Assembly (NCBI GenBank): GCA_018457305.1
Contig: JAGYHM010000056.1
Location: 1 to 7,543, forward strand
Origin: Fusobacterium sp.
GTDB taxonomy: Bacteria; Fusobacteriota; Fusobacteriia; Fusobacteriales; Fusobacteriaceae
Reading direction: 5' to 3'
Length of the DNA stretch: 7,543 nucleotides
Position numbers and translations under genes: made by a program. Shown here piece after piece: positions 1-6,407 of the stretch (position 1 is the first letter of the stretch; every line of letters begins with the position of its first letter). Under the pieces are notes generated by a model, which saw nothing but the letters and a program-made list of their open reading frames with translations, was not told where the DNA came from and made no database searches.

Positions 1-129
1 ACAGGTGTAAGTATTTCTTTGATTACTATATATGATATGGTAAAATCTATTGATCGTTCTTTACTTATATCAGATATTAAATTAGAATATAAAAATGGTG
101 GTAAAAGTGGGGAGTTTATAAGAAAGTAG
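1..129 (+). CDS. moaC: MoaC C-terminus (cyclic pyranopterin monophosphate synthase), 5'-truncated by window edge
   Basis: Frame 1 is open from the first base to the TAG at 127-129 and gives 42 residues. They match the end of MoaC: a [11 protein letters not shown] stretch followed by a basic segment and a GGKSG motif near the C-terminus. In E. coli MoaC the Asp and Lys of the YDMxKA motif are catalytic, and both are kept here (residues 12 and 15 of the fragment). MoaC works with MoaA in the first Moco step, rearranging the GTP-derived 3',8-cyclo-intermediate into cyclic pyranopterin monophosphate in the cytoplasm. Only 7 bases separate it from moaA, so the two are probably co-transcribed. The rest of the gene and the operon promoter lie outside the window. 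Confidence 0.9.
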   Translation, partial: TGVSISLITIYDMVKSIDRSLLISDIKLEYKNGGKSGEFIRK

Positions 130-136
130 GGGAATT

Positions 137-1099
137 ATGTTAGATTTATATAATAGAAAAGTTGAGTATGTTCGTCTGTCGGTAACCGATAGATGTAATT
201 TAAGATGTATCTATTGTATGCCAGAAAATAATTGCTTTTTTGATGAAGAAAAACTTTTATCATTTGATGAATATAAAAGATTATTAGAATTTTTCAAAAA
301 ATTAGGAATAAATAAAGTCAAACTTACTGGTGGAGAACCCCTTATAAGAGAAGGAATAATTGACTTTATTGAAAGTTTAAAAAAAGATAGTAAATTTAAA
401 AGTGTAACAATTACAACAAACGGACTAAATTTAGATAGACATTGGAAGAGATTAAAAGATATTGGTATAGACGGAATAAACATATCTTTAGATAGTTTAG
501 ACGAAGCTAATTATAAAAAAATTACTAGAGGTGGAAACTTAAAAAAAGTTTTACAAAATATAGATATGATTTTAAAAGATAATTATCAAAATCTTAAAAT
601 AAATATAATTCCAATTAGAAATATAAACGAGCATGAAATTTTAGATTTTGTAGAATTGGCAAAAAATTTAAAAATAGCAGTTAGATTTATTGAACTTATG
701 CCAATCGGTGAAGCAAGTAAGTTAGGTGGAATTACAAGAGAAGAAATAGTTAAAAAATTAACTGATAAATATGGTGAACCTATTAAAACTATAAATAAAG
801 GAAATGGACCAGCGGATTATATTACTTTTAATGATTTTAAAGGAAATATAGGTTTTATAGATGCTGTAAATCATAAATTTTGTAGTACATGTAATAGAAT
901 TAGAATAGATTCACTAGGAAATATACTTTTATGTCTCCACCATCATAATAAAATTTCTTCAAAAGATTTTTTAGATGGAAAAATAAATGAAGATGAATTT
1001 TTAGGTTTGATGACGAATAAAATTTACTATAAACCGAAAGAAAATACATTTTTAAATAAAACACAGACAGATACTAATATGAACAGAATAGGAGGATAA
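137..1099 (+). CDS. moaA: GTP 3',8-cyclase MoaA (radical SAM, Moco step 1)
   Basis: A 320-residue radical SAM enzyme of normal MoaA length. The N-terminal cluster motif CxxxCxxC is C20, C24 and C27 in the CNLRCIYC context. The SAM-contacting GGEP is at 65-68. The second, C-terminal 4Fe-4S site that marks MoaA is C249, C252 and C266 (CSTCNR, then a 13-residue gap). The protein ends RIGG, the conserved C-terminal double glycine that MoaA needs to convert GTP to 3',8-cyclo-7,8-dihydro-GTP, which MoaC then uses. The ATG at 137 follows GGGG at 129-132 and places the first cysteine at the usual distance from the start. moaC is 7 bases upstream; the stop codon directly abuts the ATG of the MOSC gene. 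All key residues are present, so it should be active. Confidence 0.97.
   Translation: MLDLYNRKVEYVRLSVTDRCNLRCIYCMPENNCFFDEEKLLSFDEYKRLLEFFKKLGINKVKLTGGEPLIREGIIDFIESLKKDSKFKSVTITTNGLNLDRHWKRLKDIGIDGINISLDSLDEANYKKITRGGNLKKVLQNIDMILKDNYQNLKINIIPIRNINEHEILDFVELAKNLKIAVRFIELMPIGEASKLGGITREEIVKKLTDKYGEPIKTINKGNGPADYITFNDFKGNIGFIDAVNHKFCSTCNRIRIDSLGNILLCLHHHNKISSKDFLDGKINEDEFLGLMTNKIYYKPKENTFLNKTQTDTNMNRIGG
1091..1095 (+). promoter_or_regulatory. Shine-Dalgarno of the MOSC gene, embedded in the moaA Gly-Gly codons
   Basis: GGAGG at 1091-1095 lies 4 bases before the ATG at 1100. The same bases are the last two sense codons of moaA (GGA GGA), which encode its functional C-terminal double glycine. 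Stop and start codons abut (TAA then ATG). This arrangement favours translational coupling of the MOSC gene to moaA. The close spacing is slightly shorter than the usual optimum. Confidence 0.8.
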
Positions 1100-1534
1100 A
1101 TGGGGACATTAGTTGGAATAAATATAAGTCCTAAAAAAGGAACAGTAAAAACTTCTATTGAAGAAGGAATTTTAATTGAAGATTTTGGGCTTAAAGATGA
1201 TGCACATGCTGGTAAATGGCACAGACAAGTTAGTTTACTAGCTTATGAAAGTTTTTCAAAATTTAAAGATGAAATTAAAATAGAATTGAAACACGGAGTA
1301 TTTGGAGAGAACCTTTTGATAGGTGGAATAGATAATTTATCTAAAATAAAAATAGGTGCAATAATTCAAGTAAATGAATGTGTTTTAGAAGTTACTCAAA
1401 TAGGAAAAACTTGTCATCACGGATGTGAAATTCGTGATATAGTAGGGAAATGCATAATGCCAGTGGAAGGAATTTTCACAAAAGTTTTAAAAGGTGGCGT
1501 TATAAAAGTAGGAGATGAAGTATGTATAAAGTAG
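1100..1534 (+). CDS. MOSC domain protein (Moco sulfurase C-terminal domain type)
   Basis: A 144-residue stand-alone MOSC domain with no membrane segment or signal peptide. It shows the family core: GLKDDAHAGKWHRQVSLL at about 30-47, FGENL at 68-72, and QIGKTCHHGC at 100-109 followed by GKCIMPVEG at 116-124. Cysteines 105, 109 and 118 are candidates for the conserved persulfide- or cofactor-binding position. MOSC domains are known from the C-terminus of Moco sulfurases and from YiiM and mARC-type proteins, where they bind or sulfurate Moco. Small stand-alone versions inside Moco operons have no agreed function. Its place between moaA and mogA supports a role in Moco maturation or handover. It starts directly after the moaA stop and overlaps mogA by 13 bases. 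Confidence 0.9.
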   Translation: MGTLVGINISPKKGTVKTSIEEGILIEDFGLKDDAHAGKWHRQVSLLAYESFSKFKDEIKIELKHGVFGENLLIGGIDNLSKIKIGAIIQVNECVLEVTQIGKTCHHGCEIRDIVGKCIMPVEGIFTKVLKGGVIKVGDEVCIK

Positions 1535-2025
1535 TTATAATAACAGTCAGTGATAGTTCATATTATGAAAATAAAAAAGATTTATCAGGACCACAAATTA
1601 AAGAATTTTTAGAAGAAAGGGGGTATGATATTTGTAATTTAGAAGTAGTGCCAGATGAGAAAGATAAAATTTCAAAATTATTAGTTGAAATATCAGATTC
1701 AAATAAAGTAGATTTGATATTAACTACTGGTGGAACAGGCTTTAATGAGAGAGATGTTACTCCAGAAGCAACTATGGCTGTAATTGAAAAATATGCTCCG
1801 GGATTTGGAGAGCTTATGAGAATGAAAAGTTTTGAAATTACTAAAAATGCTATTTTATCAAGAGAAGCTGCAGGAATAAGAAAAAAGACTTTAATTATAA
1901 ATTTACCTGGAAGTCCAAAAGCAGCTATAGAAAATTTATCATTTATAGTTGACTCTTTAGGGCACGGCTTAAAAATGTTGAGTAATCAAAAAAATGATTG
2001 TGGGAATATGAATCATCTAAGATAA
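1522..2025 (+). CDS. mogA: MogA/MoaB-family molybdopterin adenylyltransferase
   Basis: A 167-residue single-domain protein of the MogA/MoaB fold. Motifs in order: TVSD at 8-11, LSGP at 21-24, LTTGGTG at 67-73, DVTPEA at 78-83, AILSREAAGIR at 110-120 and INLPGSPKA at 126-134. The TTGGTG and LPGSP loops form the molybdopterin and ATP site in this family. MogA-type enzymes adenylylate molybdopterin before MoeA inserts molybdate. MogA and MoaB are hard to separate by sequence, so the symbol is the conventional choice. The ATG at 1522 lies inside the end of the MOSC gene, 7 bases after AGGAG at 1510-1514, and gives an N-terminus that starts directly with the first beta strand. The tail is hydrophilic and holds an extra Cys (160) and His (165) beyond the core. 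Confidence 0.93.
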   Translation: MYKVVIITVSDSSYYENKKDLSGPQIKEFLEERGYDICNLEVVPDEKDKISKLLVEISDSNKVDLILTTGGTGFNERDVTPEATMAVIEKYAPGFGELMRMKSFEITKNAILSREAAGIRKKTLIINLPGSPKAAIENLSFIVDSLGHGLKMLSNQKNDCGNMNHLR

Positions 2026-2054
2026 AAAATATAAATTATACAGGAGAGTGAGTT

Positions 2055-3437
2055 ATGTTCAAAAAGAGTAGAAAATCATTAAGTGGTATAGTAGTTTTAT
2101 TTTTGTTATTAGTTTTGGTTGCAGTTAGTACTTATTTTATTCCTGGTGGAGAATACGCTAGAATTAAAGCAGCTAACGGAAGAACTATTGTAGATGCAAC
2201 AAGTTTTAAATTTGTTGAATCTAATCCTATAGGAATATTTGATTTCTTCAAAACAATTCCAAAAGGACTTAAACAAGCAGCAATGCTTATAATTATGATA
2301 TCTTTAATAGGAAGTTCTATTAAAATTGTTGAAAGTACAAACTCAATAAGAGCATTTATCTATTATTTAAAAAATAAAATTGGTGAAAAAAATAGTTATT
2401 TAATTTTAATATTGATTTCTATTTTCTTTGGTATGCTTGGAACATTCCCAGGAATGTTAGAAGCAGTTATACCATTTATTCCTTTATGTATAGGAATAGC
2501 TTTATCTTTAGGCTATGATATGTTGGTTGGAATAAGTATGTCGCTTGTTCCTATTGCTATCGGTTGGGGCTGTGGAGTAACTAATCCTTGGACTACTGGA
2601 ATAGGACAATCTTTAGCTGAATTACCAATGTTTTCTGGGCTTGGATATAGATTTGTTATATTTGTAATTCTTATGCTTTTAACATTGGTGTATACAGTTT
2701 CTTATGCAAATAAAATAAAAAATGACCCAACAAAAAGTATAATTTATGGAAAAGATTTATCTCATTTAGAATACGATTCTGAAGAAATAAAAATTACAGG
2801 AAGACACACAGCGGTTTTAGTTATTTTTATAGCTACTATATTTGCAGTTGTATTTGGAGCTTTAAAATTAAAATGGAATATGATAGATATGTCAGCTGCC
2901 TATATAATTGGTGGAATTTTATGTGGAATTGCATTTGGTTATTCTGCAAATGAAATTTCTGAAAAGTTTATAGAAGGTGGAAAAGGAATGTTTATAGCTA
3001 CATTCGCAATAGGAATGGCTAGGGGAGTTTCTGTTTTGATGACAGAAGCACATATAATAGATACTGTTGTATATTCTACTGCATCTATTCTTAAAGGAAA
3101 CTCAGCATATATAAATTCAATTTGTATGTTTATTATGCAAACTATTACAAACTTCTTTGTTCCATCAGGAAGTGGGCAAGCAGTTGTAACTTTACCAATA
3201 TTATTACCAGTTGCAGACTTAATAGGACTAAACAGACAAATTGCTATATTAGCATTCCAATTTGGAGATGGATTTAGTAATTTAATGTATCCAACAGTAG
3301 GAGCATTGATTGCTGTTTTAGCTTATTCAAAAATAACTTTTGGAGAATGGATGAGATATATCTATAAATTTATGGTACTTGTAATGCTTATATCTATTAT
3401 TGCATTAGTAGTAGCAGTAAAAATAAATTTCTCTTAA
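2055..3437 (+). CDS. YfcC-family inner-membrane transporter (DcuC-like anion carrier superfamily)
   Basis: A 460-residue polytopic membrane protein with roughly ten or more hydrophobic segments. The start is a basic FKKSRKS followed by a first helix and the YFIPGGEY segment typical of YfcC proteins. Further family marks are the GRTIVDATSF stretch near 43-52, a first helical bundle with GMLGTFPGMLEAVIPFIP, and near 365-378 the re-entrant motif NFFVPSGSGQA. The motif FQFGDGFSN follows. A hydrophilic loop at about 220-250 separates two halves. Relatives include DcuC-type dicarboxylate carriers and AbgT-like transporters, and in many anaerobes such genes sit beside peptidases or amidohydrolases. 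The true substrate of YfcC is not established. AGGAGAG at 2042-2048 precedes the ATG, 29 bases after mogA. It may import or export a compound handled by a pathway needing Mo enzymes; that is inference. Confidence 0.88.
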   Translation: MFKKSRKSLSGIVVLFLLLVLVAVSTYFIPGGEYARIKAANGRTIVDATSFKFVESNPIGIFDFFKTIPKGLKQAAMLIIMISLIGSSIKIVESTNSIRAFIYYLKNKIGEKNSYLILILISIFFGMLGTFPGMLEAVIPFIPLCIGIALSLGYDMLVGISMSLVPIAIGWGCGVTNPWTTGIGQSLAELPMFSGLGYRFVIFVILMLLTLVYTVSYANKIKNDPTKSIIYGKDLSHLEYDSEEIKITGRHTAVLVIFIATIFAVVFGALKLKWNMIDMSAAYIIGGILCGIAFGYSANEISEKFIEGGKGMFIATFAIGMARGVSVLMTEAHIIDTVVYSTASILKGNSAYINSICMFIMQTITNFFVPSGSGQAVVTLPILLPVADLIGLNRQIAILAFQFGDGFSNLMYPTVGALIAVLAYSKITFGEWMRYIYKFMVLVMLISIIALVVAVKINFS

Positions 3438-3461
3438 GAAAAAATAAAATAAAAAATAGAA

Positions 3462-3492
3462 AAAGGGTGGCTATATTTAATTGTCGCCCTTT
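3462..3492. terminator. Intergenic hairpin between yfcC and yjiH, possible weak terminator or - strand terminator
   Basis: AAAGGGTGGC (3462-3471) pairs with GTCGCCCTTT (3483-3492). This is a 10-pair stem with two G-T wobbles and an 11-base A+T loop. On the + strand the stem is followed by CTCTAAAGAG and no T-run, so it is at best a weak terminator or a processing and stability hairpin for the upstream mRNA. On the - strand the stem is followed by TTCTATTTTTTATTTT, a better terminator tail. The yfcC-yjiH gap (3438-3535) otherwise holds only A+T-rich sequence and the yjiH ribosome site. Confidence 0.5.
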
Positions 3493-3521
3493 CTCTAAAG
3501 AGATAAAAAATTATTAAATAA

Positions 3522-3527
3522 AGGAGG
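3522..3527 (+). promoter_or_regulatory. Strong Shine-Dalgarno that fixes a non-ATG start for yjiH
   Basis: AGGAGG at 3522-3527 lies in an A+T-rich context and is the only strong ribosome site in the gap. Eight bases after it comes ATT (3536-3538), the start codon I assign to yjiH. An ATT at 3533 (5 bases) and an ATA at 3530 (2 bases) are in the same frame but less well spaced. The first in-frame ATG, at 3599, is more than 70 bases away. Confidence 0.75.
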
Positions 3528-3535
3528 ACATAATT

Positions 3536-4828
3536 ATTAAAACTAATAAATTAAAAGATAAATTTTTATTTGTTTTTTATTCTTTATTTGGTATATTTAT
3601 GTTTTTTATTCCAATAACAATAGGGGGAAGAAAATCTATCCCCCTTGACCATATTCTAATTGTAGTTAAAAAGATACCTAACTACAATCTTATTTTTGGG
3701 ACATTTATGGTAGTTACAGGCATAATATATAGTATAATAAAAAAAAGTTATAAGGCATCAAAAGTAAGTCTGGTGTTTTTTTTATTAAAAATGTTTGCTG
3801 TTATTTTTTTATTTATGTATCTTAGTAAGAGAGGACCTGAAAGACTATTTCAGGAAGATATGTTACCACTGATTTGGGACAAAATAATGGCTCCAGTTGC
3901 AACTATTGTGCCAATAGGTTCGGTATTTTTAACATTTTTTATAGGCTTTGGTCTTATGGAATTTTTGGGAGTTTTTATGGAGCCAATTATGAATCCATTA
4001 TTCAAAACACCCGGTCGTTCAGCAATAGATGCAGTAGCTTCATTAGTTGGAAGTTGTTCTTTAGGAATAATAATAACTAATAATGCTTATATACAAGATA
4101 AATATACAGGAAAAGAAGCTGCAATAGTAGCAACAGGATTTTTAACTGTATCTGCAACATTTTTATTGATAGTAGCTAAAATATTAAATATAGTTGAATA
4201 TTGGAATTTTTATTTTTTTACAACTGTTTTAATAAATTTATTAGTAACTGCAATTACTGCAAGAATATATCCACTTAAAAATAAAACACAAAAATATTAT
4301 TCAGGAAAAGATAAATATAAAAATGAAAAAGTAAAAATAAGTTTTTCTTATGCCTTTAATGAGGGAATGAAAATTTTTAAAGCTGCTCCATCTTTAATAA
4401 CTTTACTTAAAAGTAATTTTAAGGAAGGATTTAAAATGGCTCTTAGTTTTACTCCTATGCTTTTATCGGTTGGGATGTTAGGGCTAATTATAACAGAATA
4501 TACTCCAATTTTTGATGTTTTAGCTTATATATTTTATCCTTTTACATTCATTACAAAGACACCAGAAGCATTTATTACAGCAAAAGCATTATCTCTTAGT
4601 GTAGCAGAAATGTTACTCCCTTCATCACTTGTTATACAAGCACCTTTGACAGTAAGAATGTTAGTTGGAATTGTAAGTGTTACAGAAATATTATTTTTAT
4701 CTGCATCAATTCCTTTTATTATGGAAAGTAAAATTCCAATTTCACTTGGAGAATGTTTGATTATTTGGTTTCAAAGAGTTGCAATAAGTATTTTAATTAC
4801 TATGCCGATTTTACATTTTGTGTTTTAA
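3536..4828 (+). CDS. yjiH: YjiH-family membrane protein (nucleoside-recognition/Gate domain), probable ATT start
   Basis: From the proposed ATT the protein is 430 residues, polytopic and integral to the membrane. The 21 residues before the first ATG (3599) are a basic leader plus most of the first hydrophobic helix, running into FGIFMFFIPIT, which resembles YjiH N-termini. Starting at 3599 would cut that helix and leave AGGAGG (3522-3527) unused. Two Gate-like halves are visible. The first, near 120-220, has FGLMEFLGVFMEPIM and GRSAIDAVASLVGSCSLG. The second, near 290-400, has SFTPMLLSVGMLGL and a SLSVAEMLLPSS segment. The function is unknown; in E. coli yjiG-yjiH neighbour iadA (isoaspartyl dipeptidase), which hints at transport of small peptides or nucleoside-like compounds. 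It is paired here with a YfcC transporter and precedes modA by 43 bases. No second YjiG-like subunit is in view. Confidence 0.85.
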   Translation: MKTNKLKDKFLFVFYSLFGIFMFFIPITIGGRKSIPLDHILIVVKKIPNYNLIFGTFMVVTGIIYSIIKKSYKASKVSLVFFLLKMFAVIFLFMYLSKRGPERLFQEDMLPLIWDKIMAPVATIVPIGSVFLTFFIGFGLMEFLGVFMEPIMNPLFKTPGRSAIDAVASLVGSCSLGIIITNNAYIQDKYTGKEAAIVATGFLTVSATFLLIVAKILNIVEYWNFYFFTTVLINLLVTAITARIYPLKNKTQKYYSGKDKYKNEKVKISFSYAFNEGMKIFKAAPSLITLLKSNFKEGFKMALSFTPMLLSVGMLGLIITEYTPIFDVLAYIFYPFTFITKTPEAFITAKALSLSVAEMLLPSSLVIQAPLTVRMLVGIVSVTEILFLSASIPFIMESKIPISLGECLIIWFQRVAISILITMPILHFVF

Positions 4829-4855
4829 GGTATAAAATATAAAAAAATTAAAGTT

Positions 4856-4861
4856 GAGGAG
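4856..4861 (+). promoter_or_regulatory. Shine-Dalgarno for modA, supporting an ATT start
   Basis: GAGGAG at 4856-4861 is followed 10 bases later by ATT (4872-4874). An in-frame TGA at 4863-4865 bars any start further upstream. No ATG, GTG or TTG lies in frame between this stop and the TTG at 4905, which is 43 bases away and inside the hydrophobic core of the signal peptide. Confidence 0.65.
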
Positions 4862-4871
4862 TTGATTAAAA

Positions 4872-5651
4872 ATTAAATTAAAAAATTATCTACTAATAAT
4901 TATATTGTTAAGTTTATTTTTATTAACTGCCTGCAATAAATCAAAAAATGATAGAAAAGAAATTTTTATATCTGCTGCTTCATCTTTAACTAATGTTATA
5001 GATAAAGTAAAAGAAGAATATGAAAAAGAAAATAAAGATATCGTTGTAAGAACAAATTATGCTGGCTCTGGGACTTTACAAGTTCAAATTGAAGAAGGAG
5101 CCCCAGTTGATTTATTTATTTCTGCATCTAATAAGCAGATGAATATTTTAGAGAGTAAAAATTTAATTTCAAAAGATAATAGAATTTCTTTGTTAAAAAA
5201 TAAAGTTGTTTTAATCGTACCTAAAAATTATAAATTAAAATTAGAAAATTTTGAAGATGTTTTAAAAAATGAAGTAAAAAAAATTGCAATAGCTGAGCCT
5301 CAATATGTTCCAATAGGGCAGTATAGTGAGGAGATTTTTTCAAATTTAAAAATTTGGGAAAAAGTAAAAGAAAAAATGATTACCTCTCAAAATGTTAGAC
5401 AAAGTCTAGATTGGGTTGTAACAGGAAATGTTGATTGTGCCACTGTTTATCAAACAGATGCGTATATGGAAAAAGAAAAGGTGAGTATAGTTGCACAAGC
5501 ACCTGAAAATACTTACAAAAAAATTTCTTATCCCTTGGCAATTATAAAAAATAGTGAAAATAAAGAAGAAGTGAAGAATTTTTATGAATTTTTAAATTCT
5601 GCAAAAGCAAAAGAAATTTTTAAAAAATATGGATTTGTGGTGAATGACTAA
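4872..5651 (+). CDS. modA: Molybdate-binding lipoprotein ModA, probable ATT start
   Basis: The periplasmic or surface molybdate receptor of the ABC importer, 259 residues from the proposed ATT. It opens with a lipoprotein signal: basic KLKN (2-5), a hydrophobic run at about 6-18, and lipobox LTAC with the acylated Cys at 21. Molybdate-site motifs follow in ModA order: SAASSL at 34-39, AGSG at 64-67, PVDLFISAS at 78-86, VPIGQY at 146-151, NVRQSLDWV at 174-182 and VYQTDA at 192-197. Ser66, Val175 and Tyr193 sit at positions matching E. coli oxyanion ligands. Beginning at the TTG at 4905 would drop the basic n-region and break the signal peptide; a TGA at 4863 closes the frame upstream. Its stop overlaps the modB ATG by one base (TAATG). 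Confidence 0.93.
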   Translation: MKLKNYLLIIILLSLFLLTACNKSKNDRKEIFISAASSLTNVIDKVKEEYEKENKDIVVRTNYAGSGTLQVQIEEGAPVDLFISASNKQMNILESKNLISKDNRISLLKNKVVLIVPKNYKLKLENFEDVLKNEVKKIAIAEPQYVPIGQYSEEIFSNLKIWEKVKEKMITSQNVRQSLDWVVTGNVDCATVYQTDAYMEKEKVSIVAQAPENTYKKISYPLAIIKNSENKEEVKNFYEFLNSAKAKEIFKKYGFVVND

Positions 5652-6307
5652 TGATATTATTGAGCCCTTTATATATTTCTATAAAAACTGCTATATTATC
5701 AACGATAATAACATTTTTTTTAGGAATATATTTAGCAAATTTTGTAAAAAAAATTAAAAGATTTAGGAGTTTTTTTGATGCTCTTTTTACACTTCCAATG
5801 GTTTTGCCTCCGACGGTAATAGGATTTATTTTATTACTTATTTTAGGAGCAAATGGACCTTTGGAATTTTTGTATGAAAAATATAATTTTCAAATAGTAT
5901 TTTCATATACAGCGACAGTAATTTCAGCAGTTGTTGTAAGTTTACCTCTAATGTATAGGACAGCTCTTAGTTCATTTTTACAAATTGATGAGGAATATAT
6001 TCAAGCAGCACGAACATTAGGATTGAGTGAGTATAAAATTTTTTGGAAAATAATTTTTCCACTTTCTAAAGAGGGTTTAATAGCAGGTATGGTTTTATCT
6101 TTTACAAGAGCTTTGGGAGAGTTTGGAGCAACGATTATGATTTCAGGAAATATTGTTGGAAAAACTCAGACAATATCTACTGCAATTTATACGGCTGTTC
6201 AATCTGGTCAAAAAGATTTAGCATTTCAGTGGTCTTTAATTGTTATATGTATAAGTCTTTTATCAATTATTGCTTTAAGTTTTGTAACAAAAAATAAGTA
6301 TAGGTAA
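5651..6307 (+). CDS. modB: Molybdate ABC transporter permease ModB
   Basis: A 218-residue inner-membrane permease with about five to six helices, the normal size for ModB. The segment TLPMVLPPTVIGF at 47-59 is a ModB hallmark. The cytoplasmic EAA loop that docks on ModC is at about 116-139 (YIQAARTLGLSEYKIF, ending FPLS). RALGEFGATIMISGN at 153-167 is also typical of the molybdate and sulfate permease family. ModB would act as a homodimer with two ModC subunits and receive molybdate from ModA. Its ATG shares one base with the modA stop and has only a weak ribosome site (GGTGA at 5639-5643), so translational coupling is likely. A G+C-rich hairpin element follows within 20 bases of its stop. 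Confidence 0.95.
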   Translation: MILLSPLYISIKTAILSTIITFFLGIYLANFVKKIKRFRSFFDALFTLPMVLPPTVIGFILLLILGANGPLEFLYEKYNFQIVFSYTATVISAVVVSLPLMYRTALSSFLQIDEEYIQAARTLGLSEYKIFWKIIFPLSKEGLIAGMVLSFTRALGEFGATIMISGNIVGKTQTISTAIYTAVQSGQKDLAFQWSLIVICISLLSIIALSFVTKNKYR

Positions 6308-6320
6308 AATTTTTTATTTA

Positions 6321-6377
6321 GGGTGAGGCGACGGGACTCCGTCGCACTAGCGAGCAGAGCATTAGCTCGGGCGAGCC
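6321..6377. repeat. G+C-rich palindromic intergenic element (REP-like) between modB and modC
   Basis: Of these 57 bases 39 are G or C, against flanks that are almost pure A+T. A perfect 7-bp hairpin GCGACGG-GACT-CCGTCGC spans 6328-6345. It is followed by CGAGC (6351-6355) pairing with GCTCG (6365-6369), and by alternatives GAGC/GCTC (6357-6368) and GCTC/GAGC (6365-6376). GCGAGC occurs twice (6350-6355 and 6371-6376). No ORF or T-run follows, so it is not a normal terminator. Composition and palindromes suggest a member of a dispersed intergenic repeat family; only one copy is in the window, so that is inference. Confidence 0.7.
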
Positions 6378-6407
6378 AAAAAATAAATATAAATAAAAGA
6401 GGCTAAT

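Noticed and set aside
1..136. Moco riboswitch upstream of the moa genes
   Set aside because: The upstream sequence in view is coding (moaC end) with a 7-base gap to moaA. Any leader RNA would be before the window.
211..483. 90-codon open frame on the - strand
   Set aside because: It lies entirely antisense to the conserved core of moaA, has no recognisable domain, and such open frames are expected in A+T-rich coding DNA.
3481..3507. Possible sigma-70 promoter before yjiH (TTGTCG and GATAAA)
   Set aside because: Spacing is only 15 bases, the -10 matches 4 of 6, and the -35 overlaps the hairpin arm. In such A+T-rich DNA this is not better than chance.
3874..4080. 68-codon + strand open frame inside yjiH
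   Set aside because: It is an out-of-frame shadow of a conserved membrane protein, with no family resemblance.
4829..4871. TATAAAAT-like sequence before modA as an internal promoter
   Set aside because: No -35-like hexamer at proper spacing; A+T-rich gaps give such matches often. ModE-type palindromes were looked for and not seen.
6321..6377. tRNA fragment or CRISPR repeat as explanation of the G+C-rich block
   Set aside because: No acceptor, anticodon or T-arm pattern, and only one copy without spacers; short overlapping palindromes fit a REP-like element better.
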